Below are positions 1-10,000 of a stretch of DNA of 64,000 nt, in pieces. Each line of letters starts with the position of its first letter. Within the stretch, counting starts at the first letter, position 1. A program made the position numbers and the translations under genes. The notes below the pieces were generated by a model. That model did not search any database and was not told the DNA's origin. It worked only from the letters and a program-made list of their open reading frames with translations. Source of the DNA: Corallococcus coralloides DSM 2259 (GTDB lineage Bacteria > Myxococcota > Myxococcia > Myxococcales > Myxococcaceae); contig NC_017030.1 in the NCBI RefSeq assembly GCF_000255295.1, forward strand, positions 8,654,328-8,718,327. Direction: 5' to 3'.

Positions 1-1623
1 CTGCCCCGTGAAGCGGGTGCCCAGGATGGAGTCCCCGTCGAATGTCCCCGGCCTGGACAGCTTGTCATCCAGCTGCGTCCCCGCCACCAGCACCACCGGG
101 TCCGCCGGCTGCTGATAGCCCGGCAGGTCGAACGGCTGGAGCACCTGTGTGGCATCCAGCGCCTGCTCCAGCTGCGCCTTCGCGGTGTCGCGAGCCGCCT
201 GCGCCTGGGAGATGGCCCCCTGCGTCGCCTGGATGTCCTGGCCCAGCTGCTGGATGAACGCCTGGAGTTGCTTCTTCAGCTTCGGGTCGGCCCCGCCGAC
301 GTTCTGCAGCTTGTACCAGGCGGAGAACAGCTCCCACTGCTGGCTGCCCAGGACGCGCCGCTGGACGTCGAGGGTGGACTGGGCGGCATTCAGTGCGGTG
401 AGCAGCTGGGTCAGGGAGTCGTCCAGCCGCATCGACTGGTCCGCCGCGGCCTTGCCCTGGGTGGGGTCCTGCTGGTCCGCCCGGACCACGCGCCAGGCCC
501 CGCCGCCATGGCTCGAGCCGAACTCGTCGCGGTGGATGAGCGTCTCCAGCTTCACCGGGTCCTCGGTGAACTGGAAGATCATGTTCTGCTGGAACGCCTC
601 CAGCAGCCGCTCGGCCTGGGGATCTCCCACCACCTGCGCCAGCCACGCGGAGAGCGCCTCGGAGGGGTTGTTGCCCACCGCCACCTGCACACCGCCGCTG
701 CCGGTGCTGCCCGGGATGTTCTGCGGGTAGAAGTGCCCGCTGCCCTGCCAGCCAATGCCGAACACCGTGCCATGGCACAGCTGCTGCGCGGGCAGCTGCA
801 GCTGCGCGGGGTTGATGCTCGGGCCGCTGATGGGATGCGCCTGCTGCCAGTCCTGCCAGGCGCGCTGCGCGTCCTGCAGCGCCTGTGCGCTGCCATCTCC
901 CACCTGCCAGCCCAACGCCGTCATCAGGCCCTGCCACTCGCTGCCCGTGGACCAGCCCATGGGGCTGTCCTGCGTCGCAGCCAGGAGCGGATCCCCCGAG
1001 GTGGGGCTGTACCAGCCACAGACCCTGTAGCTGTAGGTGCCCGGGGCCTGGTCCGAAAGGGCGTCGTGGAAGCCGAAGACGTTGCCGAGGTTGGCGTAGG
1101 CGGCGGCGTAGGCGATGTCTCCAGGCCCGATGGACTGGAGGAACGGCTGGGGCGTCCCCGGGTCGCGCCAGGACGAGAAGTCGTAGCGGCTCCCGATGAA
1201 CTTCACCTTCGAGGAGTCGGTGGGGTCCGGGTAGACATTGGTGCCCTGCGGGGAGGGCCCGAGGAAGTCGCTCTGCAGCACCCAGGCGGTCAGCTGGGGC
1301 GTGGCGCCGGGGCGGGCCACGTAGCTGCGCAGCACCGCCCAGCGGTTGGGCACCAGGGGGAAGTCCACATCACCCGAGTCGGTGGTCTGTCCCTGCCGCA
1401 GCCCCCACGGCAGCGTCCACATCAGGTGCACCCCCGTGGGCAGGGGGTTGCCCGCGGTGAACGGCTGGGAGCTCGTCGAGCCTCCGCGCTGCAGCTGGCC
1501 GTAGTTGACGGAGAGGTCCACCCAGGTCTGGTTCTGGTTGGGGATGCCGATGACCAGGGCATCCAGGGTGATGGGAACGAGGAGCCGGGGACCCGGCCAT
1601 TGCGAGGGAGGGATGGACGTCAT
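1..1623 (-). CDS. Hypothetical protein, last visible gene of the DUF6603 operon (3' end beyond window)
   Basis: An open frame of 541 codons runs from an ATG at 1623 to the left edge with no stop, so the C-terminus is missing. It begins MTSIPPSQWPGPRLLVPITL and has no signal peptide. The first 330 or so residues are rich in Trp, Gly and Pro with beta-type patterning. Around residues 410-500 there is a Gln/Ala/Leu-rich stretch (QLGQDIQATQGAISQAQAA) likely to form a coiled coil. The start codon overlaps the stop of the upstream gene in an ATGA (1620-1623), which suggests translational coupling and places it in the same operon. I do not recognise a family and assign no function. Frame choice is firm: the strand is open throughout and third positions are strongly G/C. 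Overlapping plus-strand frames look like antisense shadows. Confidence 0.75.
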   Translation of the reverse strand, partial: MTSIPPSQWPGPRLLVPITLDALVIGIPNQNQTWVDLSVNYGQLQRGGSTSSQPFTAGNPLPTGVHLMWTLPWGLRQGQTTDSGDVDFPLVPNRWAVLRSYVARPGATPQLTAWVLQSDFLGPSPQGTNVYPDPTDSSKVKFIGSRYDFSSWRDPGTPQPFLQSIGPGDIAYAAAYANLGNVFGFHDALSDQAPGTYSYRVCGWYSPTSGDPLLAATQDSPMGWSTGSEWQGLMTALGWQVGDGSAQALQDAQRAWQDWQQAHPISGPSINPAQLQLPAQQLCHGTVFGIGWQGSGHFYPQNIPGSTGSGGVQVAVGNNPSEALSAWLAQVVGDPQAERLLEAFQQNMIFQFTEDPVKLETLIHRDEFGSSHGGGAWRVVRADQQDPTQGKAAADQSMRLDDSLTQLLTALNAAQSTLDVQRRVLGSQQWELFSAWYKLQNVGGADPKLKKQLQAFIQQLGQDIQATQGAISQAQAARDTAKAQLEQALDATQVLQPFDLPGYQQPADPVVLVAGTQLDDKLSRPGTFDGDSILGTRFTGQ

Positions 1624-2546
1624 GGCATGCTCTCGTCTGCGGAGGACTGGGACGGCGCGGACACGAAGGGCTGCAGGCCGGCGGCGCGGACCATCTGGAT
1701 GGCGAACTCCGCGGAGGTGAAGGTGCCGTCCGGGCCCAGCGCGCCCTGGCCCTTCAAGGCCTGCTGCAGCGCGGCCGCGAGCTGGGTGACCTCGAGGACG
1801 CCCGGGACGCTCCCCGCGCGCATCGGCACCGGCGTGCTGGGTGAATCCGGGAGCTGCTGGCCCGCGGGGAAGCCCCCGTAGCCGAGCCCGCGCAGGAAGG
1901 TGTACGGCTTCGGCGGAGCGTCATCCGTCTCGCGGATGCCGAAGTGGAGCCCCTCCGGCGGCTCCATCAGGTCCACCTCGTCCGGCGCGCCCGAGAAGAG
2001 CACCAGCAGCACGTCCGGAGACAGGCGGTCCATGCGGACGATGTCCAGCTTCGTCCGCTCACTTCCCTGCCCCTGGTAGCCGCTCACCTCCAGGCCAGGC
2101 CACCCCGAGACCACCGCCGAGCGCAGCAGGAAGCCGGCGAGCGGTCCCCCCGCCACGGCCGACGCCGGGGGAGGCACCCCGCGCAGCTTGCTGCGCACCA
2201 GCATCTCGGAGAGGTCCACCCGGGAGCGGACCTGGCCATACACCGCCTGGGTGTGCAGGTTCTCGCGCGTCGAGTTCGAGCCGATGCTCAGCGCGCCCTC
2301 CACGAGGCGGTCGGTCCAGTTCCGGTCGAGGGAGAAGAAGCGGATCGCCTCCGGCGGGAGCATCCGGTAGTCCGGGACCAGGTACTCGAAGGGCACGCCG
2401 TACAGCAGCCGCAGCTGCGCCAGCCACTCCTCGAGCTCGGGGGGCAGCACCGGCGCATCGGCCCCGGGGCGCTCACCGCTCGCGGCCTCGGCGGACTGGC
2501 GCACCAGCCCCTCGAGGTATTGCTGCCTTGGCTTCCAGGTCTTCAC
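1620..2546 (-). CDS. Hypothetical protein (308 aa) in the DUF6603 operon
   Basis: The frame is open back to 2600, but I place the start at the GTG at 2546 (VKTWKPRQQYLEGLV) because GGAG lies six bases before it and it begins 22 bases after the upstream stop at 2569. An ATG at 2600 would overlap the upstream gene. The N-terminal third has a distinctive block, LYGVPFEYLVPDYRMLPPE, followed by a FFSLDRNWTDRLVEGALSIG segment. The middle has beta-type sequence (DVLLVLFSGAPDEVDLMEPP) and the C-terminus a short helical region. There is no signal peptide or membrane segment. The N-terminal block resembles sequence I have seen in uncharacterised proteins near large multi-domain genes, but I cannot name a family. 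Its last codon overlaps the next gene by ATGA. Confidence 0.75.
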   Translation of the reverse strand: MKTWKPRQQYLEGLVRQSAEAASGERPGADAPVLPPELEEWLAQLRLLYGVPFEYLVPDYRMLPPEAIRFFSLDRNWTDRLVEGALSIGSNSTRENLHTQAVYGQVRSRVDLSEMLVRSKLRGVPPPASAVAGGPLAGFLLRSAVVSGWPGLEVSGYQGQGSERTKLDIVRMDRLSPDVLLVLFSGAPDEVDLMEPPEGLHFGIRETDDAPPKPYTFLRGLGYGGFPAGQQLPDSPSTPVPMRAGSVPGVLEVTQLAAALQQALKGQGALGPDGTFTSAEFAIQMVRAAGLQPFVSAPSQSSADESMP

Positions 2547-2568
2547 ATGATGCTCCGTGCACTCGGGG

Positions 2569-4071
2569 TCAGGGGGTCTCTTCGAAGAGCTGCGAGGCAA
2601 TGGCCTGCAGCGGGTCCTCGCCGGCCTGGCGGGCCGCTGCCAGGCGAGAGCCCGCCACGAGCCCGGGCAGCCGCTCCGGGTCCAGGCGTTTGCTCCGGGG
2701 AGTGACGAGCGGCACCGTCACGCCCTCCCGCAGCACGGGACCGAAGCGCTCGCGCAGGAAGCCCTGCACCAGGCCGGCATGCCAGCTCCTGCGGGAGGCC
2801 GGACCCGAGGTCCCGGCGGGGGCTTCGAGCCGGGTGGCGAGCAGGGTGTCCGCCTGCGTCTGGCCCTGCTGGAAGAAGGCCTGCCGGCGCCACTGGATGA
2901 TCCCCTGGGCGAAGGAGCGGTCCGCCAGCGCGAGCAGCCGGCCAATCTGCCAGGCCGCCGCCCAGGACATGGCGAACAGGCCATGCTCCGGGTCGTACTG
3001 CATGGCGGCATCCGAGGTGGCGTACGGCCCGCCCAGGTCTCGCGTGGTGGGGTACGGCGACAGGGGGCCGCGGTACCAGGACGTCGTCTGCTCGCCGGAG
3101 CGGGACAGGTCCAGCAGTGGCACGTAGCCGAGCTCCAGCCCCTGCTCGGCGTAGGTCTGCTCAGGGAGGGTGGTCTCCGCCTCCGCGTGCGGCATCTGGA
3201 GCAGGCGCACCCCGCCCCGCTGCGGCAGCGCCTGCAGCAGGCCGATGAAGTCCCCCGCGCTCTGGCGGGTGGTGAAGGACCAGGACGCCAGGACGACGAG
3301 GCGGACCTTCGTCACGCCGGAGGGAAAGCCGGAGCCGCCCGGGAGGTTGTCCTGCTGGCCCTCCAGCGAGACGAGGAACACGGTGGAGTCCCGCGGCTCG
3401 GCGCTGCTGGAGTCCGGCAGGCGGTTGCCGACCACCACCGAGAAGAATCCCTCCTGCACTCCGCCGGTGGTCTCCTTGGCGCTGGTGTCCACCTGGCGCG
3501 CGTGCGCCAGGAAGGGCAGCTCCGCCAGCTGCGGCGCGATTGCCGTGAACAGGCCCGTGTCCATGTCGATGGCCAGGCACTGCTGCGCCAGCGTCTGCTG
3601 GGAGAGCGTGCCCAGCACGGGCCCCTGGATGCCCTGCCCCGGGCTGGCCACCTGCGCCACGGTCATCTGCGTGGGCGCCGTCACCAGGGAGGACTCCGAG
3701 GCCGGGTACACCGTCAGCAGCGCGAGCCACGGCGTCGTCGCCGTCGCCTGGGAGCCGCCAAGGGCGCGGGACCAGGGCAGGTCCCGCTGGGCCAGGACGA
3801 TGTGCGGCAGCGTCTCGCCGTACGCCCCCTGCTGCCGGGCGGGCGGGTACACCATCTTCACGTCCGTGGGCTGCAACGTGAACCGGGGCCCGTCCACCGT
3901 CAGCAGCTGGGTGGCGGAGTAGGCCGGCGGCGCGGCCGCGTTGGGGATGTCGGGCTGCTGCGAGGCCGTGAGCTGGTAGTCCCCCGCCGTGAGCGGCGGG
4001 ATGCAGGCCTCGTAGAAGGTGATGGTGCCCGAGGGCAGGATGTCCGAGGTGGCGTCGATCTTCTCGCTCAT
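2569..4071 (-). CDS. Hypothetical protein (500 aa) in the DUF6603 operon
   Basis: The ATG at 4071 is preceded by GGAGA about eight bases upstream and lies 25 bases after the stop of the giant gene. The protein begins MSEKIDATSDILPSGTITFY with no signal peptide. The first part is beta-rich (ITFYEACIPPLTAGDYQLTA, then RFTLQPTDVKMVYPPARQ), resembling an Ig-like or adhesin-type beta sandwich. The C-terminal part, from about residue 370, is helical and ends near FEETP. No catalytic motif is visible. Its position directly after the DUF6603 protein and before two more unknown proteins suggests that it acts with them, perhaps as a structural partner, but that is inference from gene order only. Confidence 0.75.
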   Translation of the reverse strand: MSEKIDATSDILPSGTITFYEACIPPLTAGDYQLTASQQPDIPNAAAPPAYSATQLLTVDGPRFTLQPTDVKMVYPPARQQGAYGETLPHIVLAQRDLPWSRALGGSQATATTPWLALLTVYPASESSLVTAPTQMTVAQVASPGQGIQGPVLGTLSQQTLAQQCLAIDMDTGLFTAIAPQLAELPFLAHARQVDTSAKETTGGVQEGFFSVVVGNRLPDSSSAEPRDSTVFLVSLEGQQDNLPGGSGFPSGVTKVRLVVLASWSFTTRQSAGDFIGLLQALPQRGGVRLLQMPHAEAETTLPEQTYAEQGLELGYVPLLDLSRSGEQTTSWYRGPLSPYPTTRDLGGPYATSDAAMQYDPEHGLFAMSWAAAWQIGRLLALADRSFAQGIIQWRRQAFFQQGQTQADTLLATRLEAPAGTSGPASRRSWHAGLVQGFLRERFGPVLREGVTVPLVTPRSKRLDPERLPGLVAGSRLAAARQAGEDPLQAIASQLFEETP

Positions 4072-4096
4072 GGGGAAATCTCCGGGGGCCGCGGCG

Positions 4097-7000
4097 CTAC
4101 CGGGGCCGGGTGACGAGGGTGGCGGTGGCGGTGCGGGAGCCGCGGGCGCGCGTGTTCACTCCGAGCGGCTTGAGGACCTGCCCCATCCAGTTCACCTGAG
4201 CCTGGTCGCGGTCCTCGGTCAGGCCAAAGACACCCCGGAGCTGCTGGGGTGAGGCGTGGCGCACCAGGACGCTCAGGTAGCGCCCGGACCTGGCGGCTTC
4301 GGGGACGTCGAAGAAGAGCACGCGCCCCGCCTCCGTCTCCTGGACCGACCGCGGCTCGAGCTCCAGCCTCGCGGCGGGCGCCTCGGGGGTGTCCTTGCCC
4401 GCCAGGGAGACGCAGGGCAGCCCGGGGCCGGGCCCCGCCAGCACCACCACCGTGCGCTGGCCGTGCGGCAGCAGCGTCTCCAGCCATCCCGGCTCCACGC
4501 GGCCATGCCTGTCGGACACGCGGTTGCCGGCGACCACCTGGGCGCAGTCCAGCGTCCCACGGCGCGGCGTGCCTCCCCGCCGGCGCTCGCGAAGGGCCGC
4601 CTGGGGCCGCAGCACGCAGCCCTCCGCCAGCGCATAGCGGGCGTTCACCTTCAGTGCCGGAGCGTCGCTCTGCCAGCCCACCAGCGGCGGCTGGCACGCG
4701 CACTCGTCCAGGCCTGACAGCGCCAGGTGCGCGGTGCCTCCGGGCAGCGTCCACGAGCTGTTCGCCTCGAGCCTCCGGTCCTCCAGCAGCATGTGGTTGC
4801 GGTCAAAGGAGCAGACGCGCATGCCCAGCCCGCCGCTGGCGTGGATGACCGTCTCCGAGCGCGGGTCCACCTCCCAGAGCGTCGTGCTGCCCGGGAACAC
4901 CCTCGTGCTGCACGGGGTATCCCGTGGGGCACCGGGGCCTTGCTGGGTGAACGCGGCGAGCGCCTCGTGGGCCTCGGTGCCGCCGCGGCTGTCCACCCAC
5001 CGGCCGCGGCTGCCCCGGCTCCAGGGCAGCAGCACACCGTCCGGGCTCGGGCGCCCGACGCCCACCTGATAGCGGCGGATGCCACCGAGCAGGCGAGGCC
5101 CCCAGGCCGGCGGCTCCGGGGCTGCCTCCACGGCCATGGGCACGGCCCGGGTGCTCACGCGCACCCCCTGCGGCCTCCCCGTGGCGACGTCCTCGCCGAT
5201 GAGTGCCAGCCGCGGCGGCGCCAGGAGGATGTCATCCGCGAACGCGGCCAGCACGTCGAGGCTCGGGGCCCGTGACGCGGCCACCTCGCGCTCCCGCAGC
5301 GCCAGGAACACCGCGTTGCGCACTTCCACCACCCCCGGCGCCATCAGCGTCGACATCAGCTTCTGGAAGCCCTTCGTCTGGGGCAGCGGTTCCGGCGGCG
5401 TGTACGGCCAGCCCTTGTATGGCAGCGGCAGCGGCCCCTCCTGCTCGAACTCGAACGCGTCCGGCAGCGTGATGGGACCGATGGGGTCCAGCTGCTGCAT
5501 CTGGTCGCCGATGATCGACACGCCGACCACCGCGTCCGGGATGAAGCGGGAGGAGGGCGCCGCGCCCGGGTCGAAGAACGTCTGGGCCCAGAGTGCCTCG
5601 GGTGCCCCCGTCTTCGCCGCCTGGAGGCTGACCGCCGAGGGCGCCAGCGCCACCGGCTGCCACTTGCCCGTGGACTCGTCGCGCTTGCTCAGCGTGACGG
5701 TGAGCGGCGTGGTGATGCTCGGGACGTCCATGGGGCGCACGCCCATGGCCGGCCCGGTGAAGCGGGCCCCTCCCGACACGGTGAGCGTGGTGGCCGGGAT
5801 GGCCGTGTCCACGCGCAGCGTGAAGCCGAAGGGCTTCACCAACCAGCCGTCCGGGCCATCCTGGAGCAGGCCCTCGGCGGCGCGCAGCTTGACCACCTGC
5901 TGCTCGCCTCCACCCGCCTCCGCGCGCGGCGGCCCGCTGAGGGACTTCGTGCTCCCCACCTCCTTCGGCAGCAGCAGGCTGGCGAAGTCATCCCACGACT
6001 GGAGCGGATGGCTGCTGGCCTCGCTCTGGGACGCGCCAAAGGGGATGCTGAAGGAGATGACGTACCAGTCCACCTCCACGATGCCCCCGGTTGGCGGGCC
6101 GAACATGTGCAGCCTGGCCCCCAGCGAGGCCGACAGCGTCGTGGACACCCCGAACAGCTCCGTCTTCAGCGCCACGCCCACGGAGATCTCGATGAGCGCG
6201 TCGAAGGAGAAGGGCATCCAGGACAGCAGGAAGTCCGCCCCGGCGTTGAACCAGGCGCGCAGCGGCCCGTCCTCGAACTGGAGGGACATGTGCGCGCCCA
6301 CCATCACCGCGGACGGCGTCAGCGCGAAGTACGCGTCACCGGAGATGCCGATCTTCGGGCTGTCGCTGATGGCCCAGTTCAGCCCCAGCCGCGGAACGTC
6401 CGGGTACCAGGCCGGCCGCTGGAAGGCCGGATGGTAGCCCCCCAGGGTGATGACGAAGTCGCCCGCGTGCTCCCCGGTGTACCAGATGAAGAAGGCGAAG
6501 CCGCCCGTCAGCTTGGCGGAGCGGTCCAGCACGAACGAGTTGGGCGTGAGCTGCGCGAAGGCGGAGATGACCCCCTCGGAGGGCTTGAACGAGACCACCA
6601 GCCCCATCTCCACGTAGGCGAGCGCGGAGGACTCGCTCACCATCGGAGGCAGGCTCATCACCGACGCGCCCACCAGGTCGATCTCGAACTCGCGCCCGAA
6701 CTTGACCAGCAGCAGGGCGAAGGAGGTCAGCAGCTCGTACGTGGTGAACTTCACCCCCGCGCCCACCCAGTAGGCACCCAGCTCCGGGTACACGATGGTG
6801 GACAGCTTGCTCAGCGCGTTCTCCGGCTGGGTGTCCCCCCCGAAGAACGTCGCCGGGTCCATCGCCGCCTGGACGAGCGGGTACTCCTGGATGTTCCCCG
6901 GCTCGGGAATGATGAGGCCGCGGTTGTAGCTGAAGCCCGCCGCCAGCCCCGTGACGAAGAACTCGGGGATGCCGCCCAGCGGCGCGTCCAGCGCCGCGAA

Positions 7001-10000
7001 GACGAAGAGCGAGGGGGCGGTGGGCCCATCCTTCTGCTGGGGATCCAACGGCACCAGCGCGTACGAGCCGAGCGCGGCGATGGAGAACGTGCCCGCCTTG
7101 ATGATGGCGGCACCGTCATAGCGCAGCGGGCTCTCCTCCTTCAGGAGGCCACCGCCGATGCTCACGTCCCCGCCCTGGTAGCTGACGCTCAGTCCCTGCA
7201 GGTCGAGCGAGTACTGTGTGGAGTCCGTGGGCGTGGTGACGGGAATGCCCACGGACAGCTCCTTCACGCCCGCGGACAGCCCCGCCAGCTCCACCCCGCC
7301 GTCGAAGAGCAGCTGCAGCACCTTCTCCGTGTTGCGCCAGCCGAAGCCCACCTGGTTCACGTGCAGGGGCCCGAAGTTGCGCTGCACGGGGAGCCACACC
7401 TGCTCCTGGCTGCCGCCGTCAGGGCCGCTGAGCCGCACGTAGAGCTGCTGGACGTAGCCCGCCTCCACCGAGAAGGAGGGGTTGACGGGCTCGGTGTCCT
7501 GGCTCGGCTGGGAGGTGCTGCCAGCGCCCAGCAGGTTCTCCGCGACGGCGTTGCCCGAGCCCACGGCCTGGGTGGGCGCCACGGCGATGGCGATCTCGTT
7601 GAGCCCCACCGCGGCTCCAAACCCCACGGCCGGCGTGCCCTGGTCGAAGTCCAGGGTGAGCAGCGCGCGCGGCGAGACGGAGCCCAGCTGGAACCGGGAC
7701 AGCTGGATGAGCGGCTCCTGGTTGGCGCCCTGGATGTCCAGGCCCAGGTTGATGAGGTTGAGCTGCAGGTCCCCGAACACGGGTCCGTCGTCCTGGATGG
7801 GCACGTAGACCGAAAGGCCCGGGCTCGTCTTCGGGCCGCCGGCCTGGTCGATCCAGGCCGTGTCCGTGGCGCCGAGCTGCACCAGGAGGTTGCGCACCTG
7901 GGGAATGGCCAGGTCGGGCGCCACCACCCGGACGCCAAAGCTCTGCGGCTCGGTGGGGCTGGGCTCCAGCCAGATGCCGCCGCTGGTGCCGAAGCTCAGC
8001 ACCTTCACCTGCGTGGACAGCAGGGCCTTGAGGAAGCCGGCCAGGAAGCCCAGCGGGCTGAGCTGGCTCAGCGCCTCGAAGGTATTGAGTTCGTAGGTGT
8101 CCTCCTGCTTCACCAGCACCTGGCTGGCCACCAGCACCGCCCCCGGCGTGGGCCCGCCCTGCACGAGCGGGCTGTCCAGCCACTGGGACACCGTGGACGT
8201 GTTGAGGATCACCAGCGACACGTACCGGGGCAGCACCTGGGCGAGCACCTGGAGCAGCCACTGCCGCACCTGGGTGGAGAGCGGCTCCTGTGAGCCCGTG
8301 TTGCCGAAGAGCGAGGGGTACAGCTCCCGCGCCAGGCTCGAGCCCCCGCCCTGTGGGTCGAGGGTGAGCAGGAGCTGCTGGGCCCTGCTGTCGTAGACGA
8401 AGTCGAGCTCGGGGCCCGTCTGACCGGCGATGGGCACGGCCAGGTGCACGCCGAAGCTGAACAGCGGCGCACCCGGACTGGCCAGGTCCACGCCCACGCC
8501 CGTCTGGTCCACGCTGGCCTGCAGCAGCGTGGTGGAGGGCAGGTCCAGCTTCAGCCACAGGCCGAACTGCTGCACCCCGTTGAGCGCCATGCTGCCCAGC
8601 ATCAACGTCACCGGGACGGCCCCTCCCGGCGTGTAGGTGATGAGCCCATTCTGGGCCGACACTCCGGGGACGAGCTTCGAGAAGAGTCCGGCGATGGCCT
8701 GGGTGGTCTGCTGCACGTTCGGCGCGGAGACGCGCGCGATGAGCCAGGCGTGCGCGCTGGCATACAGGGTGTCCGGGTCGGTGATGTTCGACAGCGCGGA
8801 GACGAGCCCCGCCACGTCCAGCTCGGTGCCGGCGGTGCGCAGCCGGCCCGCGAAGTCCTCCGCTCCGTTCTTCTCCAGTGCTTCCAGCAGCAGCGAGGTG
8901 AGCGTCTCCAGCAGCAGCTGGATGGCCTGGCTGGCCACCTGCTGGACGAGCGAGGTCCAGCCCTGGAACGGCAGGAGCTGGAGCACGGGGTTGCCGGCGC
9001 CCTGCTCTCCCACCGACAGCGAGAACCCCGGGGCGCCCGCGGCCTGATGACCGAAGGAGGTGAAGAGGCGGTTGGACAGCCCCACGTCACCGGAGACGGT
9101 GATGAGGCCGCTCACGCCCGGCTGGAAGTTGGGAGCCAGGCGGATCGCCAGCGACAGCTCCTCCACGGAGCCCTGGCCCGAGGCCAGAGACACGGGCTGG
9201 GTGAGCGCGGTGGAGAAGGTGGCGGACTGGCCTGTCAGGTCCACGCCCACGCCGATGCTCAGGTTGTAGGGCAGGCCGCTGACGCTGATGCCGCCGTCCA
9301 CCTGGGACACCGAGATGCCGTTGGTGGAGGCCACCGTGGGGATGGCCTTCAGCACCTGGGAGAGCTGCTCCAGGTTGAGCTGGCCGGAGCGGCCCAGCAC
9401 GGCGTCCGAGATCAGCCAGCCGATCGGATCGTCGAAGAGGCCCAGCAATGACTTGAGGTGCCAGGCACCCTTCGCGTCCTGGAAGGCGAGCCCCAGCGCG
9501 GAGAAGGCCACCTGCGCCAGCGGGTAGCGCGCCAGCAGCTGGCTGTCCACGACCTGCGTCACGATGGTGGACAGGGCCTGGAAGGGCGCCAGCGCCGCCA
9601 GGTCCTGGAGGAAGGTGGTGGCGTCGAACGGATAGAGGGTCAGCGGCCGCGCGGACGGCAGCGTCCCATCCCCCCACGCCAGGGAGAGGGTGAGGGGCGA
9701 GCCGCTGGCGGCCTCGCCCGTGCCCGGCAGGGAGAAGGCCACCTCGGGCACCAGCGCGGCGCCAATGGCCGGCACGTACGCGCGCACCGCGGCGCCCACG
9801 GTGAGCTGCCGCAGGTCGAAGGTCAGCTGCCCGGACAGCTGCACCAGCGAGCCGAGGTCCAGCGGCGCGGAGGCGGGGATGCCCACGGCGATGACGCGGC
9901 CCCCGGTCACCGAGAGCGTGAAGATGCCGAACGAGGACGGGATGGTCCCCTGCGCATTCAGCGTGCTGATGAGCGCGGCCAGCACCTCCGGCGAGGTGAC

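Noticed and set aside
6008..8293. Long plus-strand frame (761 codons) opposite the DUF6603 gene, together with similar frames at 268-1881, 2557-4113 and 9458-11449
   Set aside because: Arg/Gly/His/Gln-rich sequence with no domain features; such antisense frames arise from strong third-position G/C bias in the real minus-strand genes.
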